A stretch of 64,000 nucleotides of DNA. Origin: Defluviitaleaceae bacterium. GTDB lineage: Bacteria > Bacillota > Clostridia > Lachnospirales > WQUN01. The notes under the pieces were generated by a model. It made no database searches and had not been told where the DNA came from. It was given only the letters and a program-made list of their open reading frames with translations. Position 1 is the first letter of the stretch, and the number at the start of each line of letters is the position of its first letter. Positions 57,882-64,000 of the stretch are shown here, one piece after another. A program made the translations under genes and the position numbers. The stretch spans positions 1-64,000 of the forward strand of contig WRAN01000006.1 in assembly GCA_009780185.1 (NCBI GenBank), in the 5' to 3' direction.

Positions 57882-59604
57882 CACAAAACCCAATTTCCGC
57901 AACTTCTTTAGAATGTTCACCTTTATAAAGCCTGTTCGCTTTAGATATGCTATAAGCATGCTGATTTATACTTCACAGCAATTTATTTTCAATTTTATTA
58001 TTTCTTTATTCATGGGCGGAATGATGGCCGGTATCATGACCGGAAGCATGAGTGGGGTATACAATTCACTTATTAGGCTGGCTATTACTATTTCTTTGGT
58101 AATGCTGGTAATTGCCATTGGGGTATATGTTTATGTGCTTAGCATAGCCCAAGGAGATATGAATCTTAGAGAAAAGCTGTTTTCCGCCTTTGTACGGGCC
58201 GACCTTGAGCGGGCTTCTACTAAGCATTCAGGGGAGGGAATAGCCGCAATTAATACTGATGCTAGTACAGCGTCGGATGTATTTGGCAATGCACTGGATA
58301 GCTTGATGTTTAACATCTGGGCTATTGTTGGTGCGATAACAACGATTTTTGTCATAGATTACCGTCTGGGTTTCGGGGCTATTGGAATCGGCGTTATTGC
58401 CTTCGCTATCCAAGCCAGCTTTGCCCCACGCCTTGCGCGCCTTGGGACTGCAAGATTGGAAACCAACGCTGAAGGTGTAAAGGCTATGAGCAATATCTTT
58501 TCCGGAGGGCTTGCGATAAGAGCTTTGGGGCGCCAGCAAAAGGCCTGGAAGGTATTTAATGTAGAAAATGGTCAGCTTAAATCCATTAGCTTGAAAGAGG
58601 CTTTTATTGGCATGTGGCAGAACTTATTTACGACCGTGCAAGGATGGCTTAGCTTAGTGCTAGTGTTTGCCCTTGGTGGTTGGCTTGTAGCTACTAATAG
58701 GTTGGAGTTTAATCTGCTGATTATGGTACCTGCCATGGCATCTGCAATAACCGGAGCTATGTCTTCCGTCGGAACCAACTGGGCTGGGTTGCAACCTCCT
58801 ATTGTGGCGGCAGGCCGGGTTCTTGCTATCATAGATTCTGTTCCTCCAGAAGAGGCAAAAGTGGAGGCTGCCCCGTGGGATGGCAGATATGGAATTAAAA
58901 TAGATGGTCTTAACTTTGCATATCTTGATGGTACCGATAACGCTCTTTCTGATATAAACTTAGAAATTAAGGAAAACGAAATGGTAGCCTTTGTAGGGGC
59001 CTCAGGCAGCGGAAAATCTACATTATTGCGTACGATAATAGGTATGTACCAGCGGCCAGACTTGGCTATGGACTGTGGAAACCTTCACTTTAGAGGTGGA
59101 TGTATACAATCCTGGCGGGATCATTTCTCCTATGTAGATCAAAGCTGCAAGCTTTTTGATATGACCATTGGCGAAAATATTGCCATGGGCAAAAAAGGGG
59201 TCGCCACAGAAGATGAAATAAAAAAAGCCGCGACAGAAGCATTCGCCAGTGACTTTATAGAAGTGTTGCCAGACGGCTACGCCAGCAATTGCGGCGAAAA
59301 AGGCGCATCTCTTTCCGGTGGCCAGCGCCAGCGGATAGCCATAGCCCGTGCCTTATGTAAGGGCGCGCCTATAATGGTATTTGACGAAGCTACCTCAGCC
59401 CTGGACACAGAATCAGAACAACGCATTATGGAAAGTATAGAAACCTTTAGGAAAAACCACACTATATTGCTAACCACCCACAACCTGCACAATGTAGTTA
59501 CTGCGGATAAAATTGTGGTAATGGAAGGCGGAAGAATCGCCGAAGTAGGTACCCATGAAGAGCTTCTGGCTAAAAACGGAGTATACGCCAGTTTGGTGTC
59601 ATAA
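57871..59604 (+). CDS. ABC exporter half-transporter 2
   Basis: The 577-residue protein has six membrane segments and an ATPase with Walker A VGASGSGKST, signature LSGGQRQRIAIARA, Walker B IMVFDEATSALD and the H-loop TTHNL. Both ATP sites of the pair look complete, unlike the one-degenerate-site heterodimers such as BmrCD. The ATG at 57871 follows GGAGGTG and overlaps the previous gene by 11 bases. Substrate unknown; peptides, lipids or drugs are possible. Confidence 0.93.
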   Translation: METNTKPNFRNFFRMFTFIKPVRFRYAISMLIYTSQQFIFNFIISLFMGGMMAGIMTGSMSGVYNSLIRLAITISLVMLVIAIGVYVYVLSIAQGDMNLREKLFSAFVRADLERASTKHSGEGIAAINTDASTASDVFGNALDSLMFNIWAIVGAITTIFVIDYRLGFGAIGIGVIAFAIQASFAPRLARLGTARLETNAEGVKAMSNIFSGGLAIRALGRQQKAWKVFNVENGQLKSISLKEAFIGMWQNLFTTVQGWLSLVLVFALGGWLVATNRLEFNLLIMVPAMASAITGAMSSVGTNWAGLQPPIVAAGRVLAIIDSVPPEEAKVEAAPWDGRYGIKIDGLNFAYLDGTDNALSDINLEIKENEMVAFVGASGSGKSTLLRTIIGMYQRPDLAMDCGNLHFRGGCIQSWRDHFSYVDQSCKLFDMTIGENIAMGKKGVATEDEIKKAATEAFASDFIEVLPDGYASNCGEKGASLSGGQRQRIAIARALCKGAPIMVFDEATSALDTESEQRIMESIETFRKNHTILLTTHNLHNVVTADKIVVMEGGRIAEVGTHEELLAKNGVYASLVS

Positions 59605-59677
59605 TTTCAGAGGCAGCACCAACGCATGGCCAAAATATGTTACAATAGCAAAAATCACCCAGAGAGGATGAAGCGCA

Positions 59678-60496
59678 ATGATGAACACCCAGCAACTAAT
59701 GGACTCCGCCCTAGCCCTGGCAGGCTTAAAGGAAATGCCCCAAGACAGTGGCATCTCTCACCCAGGAGAAAACATCAAGAAAGTACTAATGGGCGTAGAC
59801 ATGGACACCCCAGAACTACTGCTGGCTCGTGAGCTAGGCTATGACTGCGTGGTAACCCATCACCCCAGAAACACCAACATCGACATGCTAAAAGTAATGG
59901 ATGCCCACATCCTAAAGTTAGAAGCATTGGGCCTCCCCAGAAACAGAGCCCAAAAGCTACTGGCAGAGCGCAAAGACGAACTTAGCTATGGCCAGCATGT
60001 GTCCAACTCCCGCAGAAGCGAAAGCGCCGCAAAACTTCTCAACATGCCCTTTATGAGTATCCACACCCCAGCCGACGTTATAAGCGAAGCCCGTGTGCAA
60101 AGCTTCTTAGACGAAAAATTCGCCGATAAACCCGACACAAAACTAGACGACATTGTAAAAGCTATAGAAGAAATTGACGAGTACAAAAACTCAGCCAGAA
60201 AGCCAGTAATAAGAGTGGGCGGAAAAGACAGCTATGCCGGAAAAATCTATGTATTAATGTCAGGACTAACCGGCCCCGGCCCAGAAATAACAAAAGCCTA
60301 CTTTGAAGCGGGTGTAGGCACATTAATACTAATGCACATCCCAGAAAAGGATGTAAAAGCAGTAAAAGAGCAAAAGACAGGCAATGTAATAGTAGCAGGG
60401 CATATGTCCAGCGACTCTGTAGGCCTTAACGCCATAGCAAAAAAATGGGCAGAGTCAGGCATAGAAGTTACCATGATGTCCGGAATCGTTTCCTAA
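59678..60496 (+). CDS. Nif3-like dinuclear metal centre protein
   Basis: The 272-residue protein has the Nif3/YqfO pattern: VDMDTPELLLARELGYDCVVTHHPRN with the metal-binding HH, MSIHTPADVI in the middle and VAGHMSSDSVGLNAIAKK near the end, with His and Asp ligands. The family is widespread with poorly known function; GTP cyclohydrolase-like activity has been suggested for some members. Compared with YqfO it lacks the inserted PII-like domain. GAGAGGATG lies before the start. Confidence 0.85.
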   Translation: MMNTQQLMDSALALAGLKEMPQDSGISHPGENIKKVLMGVDMDTPELLLARELGYDCVVTHHPRNTNIDMLKVMDAHILKLEALGLPRNRAQKLLAERKDELSYGQHVSNSRRSESAAKLLNMPFMSIHTPADVISEARVQSFLDEKFADKPDTKLDDIVKAIEEIDEYKNSARKPVIRVGGKDSYAGKIYVLMSGLTGPGPEITKAYFEAGVGTLILMHIPEKDVKAVKEQKTGNVIVAGHMSSDSVGLNAIAKKWAESGIEVTMMSGIVS

Positions 60497-60515
60497 ATAT
60501 TAACTCAGAAGAATA

Positions 60516-60563
60516 AAAATAACACCTGTGAGATTAACCTATCTCTACAGGTGTTATTTTTTT
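60516..60563. terminator. Bidirectional terminator
   Basis: AAAATAACACCTGT and ACAGGTGTTATTTT pair, with AGAT/ATCT near the apex and a T run; it separates the convergent Nif3-like and MazF-type genes. Confidence 0.85.
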
Positions 60564-60587
60564 GTCTTTGTTTTGGTTGTTGATCCA

Positions 60588-60953
60588 TCACCCGCCGCTG
60601 TTGTTATGTATCAACCCCAAGCTAACCATGATAGCCTTATCTGCCTTTTTCATAAGCGCTTCATCTAACCAACAAATCTTTTCCCGTAAACGCTTCTTGT
60701 CAATAGTCCTTATCTGCTCTAAGAGAATCACCGAATCCTTAACCAATGTAGAGCTTACCGAATCAATCTCTATATGAGTAGGAAGCTTAGCCTTATTAAT
60801 CTGGGACGTAATAGCAGCACATATAACTGTAGGGCTGTACTTATTGCCTATATCATTTTGTATAATAAGCACTGGGCGTACGCCCCCTTGCTCAGACCCT
60901 ATAACAGGGCTTAAATCCGCATAAAAGATATCGCCTCGCCTGACTTGTTGCAT
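60588..60953 (-). CDS. ndoA: MazF/PemK-family mRNA interferase (EndoA-like)
   Basis: The 121-residue protein matches EndoA/Ndo[32 protein letters not shown] (given in part), [12 protein letters not shown], and [17 protein letters not shown] with the catalytic Arg in the N-terminal loop and the Thr in strand 3. It cleaves RNA at short sequence motifs. In Bacillus its antitoxin gene ndoAI lies directly upstream, after alr. Here only 70 bases separate it from alr and no antitoxin frame fits. TGAGGTG precedes the ATG. Confidence 0.92.
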   Translation of the reverse strand: MQQVRRGDIFYADLSPVIGSEQGGVRPVLIIQNDIGNKYSPTVICAAITSQINKAKLPTHIEIDSVSSTLVKDSVILLEQIRTIDKKRLREKICWLDEALMKKADKAIMVSLGLIHNNSGG

Positions 60954-61023
60954 TTTTTCACCTCAAATTTCCATAAAGTTTCTGGTGGCTAAATTGTTTC
61001 CCTTATTATGCGGTTCTATACAT

Positions 61024-62214
61024 CTATGTATTAAAAGAACTTACATATACGCGAGGCACACGCTTACCAATTCCACATACTACTTCATAGCTGATAGTGC
61101 CCACAATATCAGCCAAGTCATCAGCACAAACCTGCTCATCCTTGTTACCAAGAAGCACTGCAATATTTCCTGCGGTAATCCCAGGAACATCCGTTACATC
61201 AATCATGCACTGATCCATACAAATAGCCCCGGCAATAGGAGCAAGCTGTCCATTAATAAGTACGCGGCCTCCACGAGAAAGGCGACGTGGATACCCGTCT
61301 GCATAACCAATAGGAATTACAGCTATAATGCTTTCCCTTTCGGTTTTGTAAATATGCCCGTAAGACACCCCAACTCCGGCAGAAAGGCGCTTGACGCTGC
61401 TTACCTGAGCCATAAGGCGCATAACTGGCTTTAGCCCAAGAGGCGCACATACCCCTGCCATCTCAGAAGAAGGGGGCAACCCATACAGTAAAATCCCAAC
61501 CCGTGCAACATCTTTAAGTATACTACCCCCACAAAGAGGTGCACTATATCCAGGGATACGGGAATCCTCCTTGCGCAAAGTCTGAGCTACAGCGCCAGAA
61601 TTAGCTAGATGCCGCTGCATTATATTCAGGCCACGCTGTCCCAGTTCCTCTAAAACCCAGTTAAACCGAGCCTCCTGCTCAAAAATAAAACCATGATCGA
61701 GTTGGTCACTGGTAGCACAATGGGAATAAATTCCTTGTACAAAAAGATTAGGATCTTCTGCAATGGCGCAAATCGCATCAATGCTATCTTTATTAGGCAA
61801 GAAACCCAATCGGCTCATACCTGTATCAATCTTAATATGTATTACTGCCCGCGTATTATGGCGGGCGGCTATTTTACTAAGGGTTTTTGCGCCCTCTAAG
61901 GAAAATATAGTTTGAGTCAAATTATTTCGGACAACAGAGGCAACTAAAGGCTCAGGGGTAAAACCCATTACCAAAATAGACCCGCTGATACCGGCCTCTC
62001 GAAGCTGAAGTCCTTCTTCGCAAATAGCGACACCTAGAGAATCTGCCCCGTTTCTAAGCATGGTAGCAGCAACTCTAACTGCCCCATGACCATATCCATC
62101 GGCTTTTACAATCCCCATTAAGGCTGTACCTGAAGGCAAACACCCTCGTATCACTTTAACATTATGAGCAAGATTATCCAAGTTAATCTCAGCCCAAGCT
62201 CTTTGGTATTCCAT
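61024..62214 (-). CDS. alr: Alanine racemase
   Basis: The 396-residue PLP enzyme has GIVKADGYGHGAV (PLP-binding Lys), the catalytic Tyr in VGVSYGHIYKT, and ICMDQCMIDVTD. It makes D-alanine for peptidoglycan. The ATG at 62214 is supported by AGGGGAG; an upstream in-frame start at 62238 is less likely. It lies between a lipoprotein gene and the MazF-type gene, like the alr-ndoA locus of Bacillus but without ndoAI. Confidence 0.96.
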   Translation of the reverse strand: MEYQRAWAEINLDNLAHNVKVIRGCLPSGTALMGIVKADGYGHGAVRVAATMLRNGADSLGVAICEEGLQLREAGISGSILVMGFTPEPLVASVVRNNLTQTIFSLEGAKTLSKIAARHNTRAVIHIKIDTGMSRLGFLPNKDSIDAICAIAEDPNLFVQGIYSHCATSDQLDHGFIFEQEARFNWVLEELGQRGLNIMQRHLANSGAVAQTLRKEDSRIPGYSAPLCGGSILKDVARVGILLYGLPPSSEMAGVCAPLGLKPVMRLMAQVSSVKRLSAGVGVSYGHIYKTERESIIAVIPIGYADGYPRRLSRGGRVLINGQLAPIAGAICMDQCMIDVTDVPGITAGNIAVLLGNKDEQVCADDLADIVGTISYEVVCGIGKRVPRVYVSSFNT

Positions 62215-62244
62215 GTTGTACTCCCCTATGTACATCATATGGTT

Positions 62245-62892
62245 TTACATAGTAAACAATCCATCATCCAAGACCATATTATACTCGAAAACATGGTAAG
62301 TTACCACAATTCTTTCAGCGCCATCGGCATCAAAGATTATTAATTTTACAGGAAGCATGGTTTCATTGTCTACCCACAAACGAGCAATGGATAAATATGG
62401 ATGGTTCCCTGGTATGTTAGCCTCCAAGACTGTCCTTGTCCCTTCATCCATATCAGCAACACTTACACTAACTTCTTCGCTCTGCTTATAGTTTCGTATG
62501 AAACTGGTTAGAAAAATCTCGCTGCGCTCAGGGGTCTCCTGCACAGCAAGGCTGACCCGGCCATTAACACGATTATTAAATTGTAAAATCTGTTGTCCAT
62601 CACTAGTGGTTACACTCCCTGCAACAGCTGCAGGCCCTGTAACCTCAATGCGATACTCGCCGGTAATACGGGCATGCTGCACAGTCTCATAAGTGTTAAC
62701 CCCTCGATTAGACCGATACTCTACAGTAGCTATGGCTCTATAAGACTGCATTTCAAACAGCATCCGCTGAATCCGTTCAAAAGCAGTAATTTCAGCGGCA
62801 TCAGCCGGCCCACGAAGCCCATCACTTCCACAAGCCACCAATAATAGCAACAAAATTAGTCCCACTGCCAAAGCCCATAATCTCTTTCTCAT
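62245..62892 (-). CDS. Putative LolA-like lipoprotein
   Basis: The 215-residue protein has a lipoprotein signal (ALAVGLILLLLLVAC, lipid Cys near 21) and a mature part with the strand pattern of LolA/LppX-like proteins: AFERIQRMLFEMQSYRAIATVEY, then YRIEVTGPAAVAGSVTTSDGQQILQFNN and YLSIARLWVDNETMLPVKLIIFD (given in part). Such lipoproteins often precede alr in Clostridia. The ligand is unknown. TGGAGGT precedes the ATG at 62892. Confidence 0.8.
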   Translation of the reverse strand: MRKRLWALAVGLILLLLLVACGSDGLRGPADAAEITAFERIQRMLFEMQSYRAIATVEYRSNRGVNTYETVQHARITGEYRIEVTGPAAVAGSVTTSDGQQILQFNNRVNGRVSLAVQETPERSEIFLTSFIRNYKQSEEVSVSVADMDEGTRTVLEANIPGNHPYLSIARLWVDNETMLPVKLIIFDADGAERIVVTYHVFEYNMVLDDGLFTM

Positions 62893-62981
62893 ATTTACCT
62901 CCAATAGTCATTTCTATATTTATACGGGAAAGGAGACGTGTTTAGACTTGCAATGTTATAATTGCGCTATTATGAAAATGA

Positions 62982-63347
62982 AGGGAGCACAAAAACGAAA
63001 CTAATATCATCTTCTCCTACGGTGACGCAGTAAGCCTAACCCAAGGACTAGAACACGTGTCAGCAATGGTAGACAGTTACCACCAATATGTAAACAATCT
63101 AAGCTACGATGATCTATACAACTACCCAACCCATTTAAAGCATCTCCACACAGCCTATCCCATAGGAAGAAAAGTCCCATCCATAACAGATGACATGACT
63201 GTCTACGAAGACTTCGTAAAAATGGTAAAGGCCCTAAACTATAACGGAATGATAAGCGTAGAAGGCTCTCTAAACTCTACCTCACCAGAAGATATAACAG
63301 CGGAGATTAAAGCTAGTCTTAAAACCCTAAAATCCCTATTTGAATAA
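62982..63347 (+). pseudogene. Decayed sugar-phosphate isomerase/epimerase, C-terminal part
   Basis: About 120 codons remain of a TIM-barrel xylose-isomerase-like protein that is normally near 270 residues. The kept part has the metal-site pattern AMVDSYHQY, KHLHTAYPIGRKVPS and YNGMISVEGS. The frame has no normal start: upstream, AAGGGAG is followed after seven bases by ACG AAA CTA ATA in another frame, which looks like the original start of the gene. An internal deletion and frameshift are the likely history. Confidence 0.7.
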
Positions 63348-63380
63348 ATATCTCTGAATTAGTGTTAAATGGTAATTGAT

Positions 63381-63425
63381 AAGAGCTACTGCAAACTGTG
63401 ACAGGTTTTGCAGTAGCTCTTTTTG
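63381..63425. terminator. Bidirectional terminator
   Basis: AAGAGCTACTGCAAA and TTTGCAGTAGCTCTT form a perfect 15-base stem followed by T residues. Confidence 0.9.
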
Positions 63426-63431
63426 GTTCTT

Positions 63432-64000
63432 TTACTCTGGCGCGCCTGCCCCTTCAGTATAATAATAGTACAACTCAGCAAGTTCCCCTGATGCTTGCAT
63501 TGCGGCAATTACTTCGTTAATAGTATCTAGCAAGTCATACTCGCCAAAACGCACCGCAATGCCATAGTTCTCATCACCAAAAGCATAATTATCTCGTATG
63601 ATTCTCAAGTCATTTGGGTTAGCATTCACAAATCTTTGGGCCACCGCCGAGTCGATAACTACAGCGTCAACTCTGCCGCCAAGGAGTGCAGCAAATGCCT
63701 CTGATGCGCGGATAAATGGTAACACATCAGCATCGGTTTCATCCATGGCAAAGAAGTACCCAGTGGTGCCGCCCTGTACTGCAACATATCTGCCGTCCAA
63801 ATCCGCCGCAGTAGTAATAGACTCATTATCCATAGCTACAACCATGTACTGTACTGCCGCAAAATATGGTATAGAAAAATTAACAGACTCCATCCTATCG
63901 GGTCTAATTGTCATCGCGGCGGCAATAAAGTCAATGCTTCCGCCCTGCAAGTCCATAATAAGCCCTTCGAAGGCTGCGTCATGGATAATCAGGTCCGCAC
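63432..64000 (-). CDS. Amino-acid ABC transporter binding protein, partial
   Basis: The frame runs to the window edge and codes for the C-terminal 188 residues of a family 3 solute-binding protein. ADLIIHDAAFEGLIMDLQGG and FIAAAMTIRPDRMESVNFSIPY (given in part) match the conserved ligand-binding hinge, followed by AADLDGRYVAVQGGTTG. The N-terminus with its lipoprotein signal lies outside the window. It should bind a polar amino acid or similar cation for import; the specific ligand cannot be told. Confidence 0.9.
   Translation of the reverse strand, partial: ADLIIHDAAFEGLIMDLQGGSIDFIAAAMTIRPDRMESVNFSIPYFAAVQYMVVAMDNESITTAADLDGRYVAVQGGTTGYFFAMDETDADVLPFIRASEAFAALLGGRVDAVVIDSAVAQRFVNANPNDLRIIRDNYAFGDENYGIAVRFGEYDLLDTINEVIAAMQASGELAELYYYYTEGAGAPE

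Overview
The window looks like a chromosome segment of an anaerobic, spore-forming Gram-positive bacterium of the class Clostridia. The reasons are an intact sigma-K gene, Firmicutes-type ribosome binding sites (AGGAGG-like) before most genes, a large SRP RNA with an Alu domain, a long-form hibernation factor, BlaI/BlaR1 regulation, a LexA box of the GAAC-N4-GTT(C/T) type, and secreted proteins with copper-amine-oxidase-like stalk domains. A genus cannot be named from the sequence alone.

Layout. 1-7930: a possible structured RNA with its own terminator, an AbrB-like regulator, two toxin-antitoxin pairs (HigBA-like and RelB/YafQ-like), a stalk-domain lipoprotein, an unusual methionyl-tRNA synthetase paralogue and a BlaI-BlaR1 pair with a clear promoter and two operators. 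8011-18616: an integrated mobile element in the 3' end of a tRNA-Thr gene. It has a tyrosine integrase, an excisionase-like protein, an FtsK/HerA-type ATPase, a replication protein with the HUH endonuclease plus superfamily-3 helicase layout of CRESS-DNA virus Reps, a non-coding region with a stem-loop whose loop resembles the CRESS nonanucleotide, and cargo: a SLOG protein, an 888-residue PD-(D/E)XK nuclease fused to a P-loop NTPase, and a PBECR4-type predicted nuclease. The displaced tRNA 3' end lies at 18571-18616. 18617-about 21640: remains of a second related element in tandem, with the left end, the HTH-gene junction and a second PBECR4 locus (about 88% identical protein), now carrying a two-gene HEPN operon. 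An XRE regulator and a SHOCT membrane protein follow.

22692-46000: ordinary backbone. It holds a four-gene operon (oligoendopeptidase F, mannitol-dehydrogenase family, TrmL, threonine aldolase), MATE exporter plus lipoprotein, a thioester alpha-2-macroglobulin with two internal membrane segments, lexA, the hpf-rdgB-phosphoesterase-recJ operon, SRP RNA, Nudix hydrolase, an iron(III)-type ABC importer and two short-chain dehydrogenases.

46047-64000: a large secreted CAP protein with seven InlB-type repeats, sigK, a HAD phosphatase plus glycerol-1-phosphate dehydrogenase operon, a GyrI-like protein, a NERD nuclease-related protein, a 204-bp element with terminal inverted repeats, a YtrA-type GntR-ABC operon, a heterodimeric ABC exporter whose first gene seems to start with ATC, a Nif3-like protein, a MazF-type toxin without its usual antitoxin next to alr, a lipoprotein, a decayed isomerase gene and a truncated amino-acid binding protein.

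The most interesting region is 8011-21640: tandem CRESS-Rep integrative elements carrying variable, defence-like cargo.
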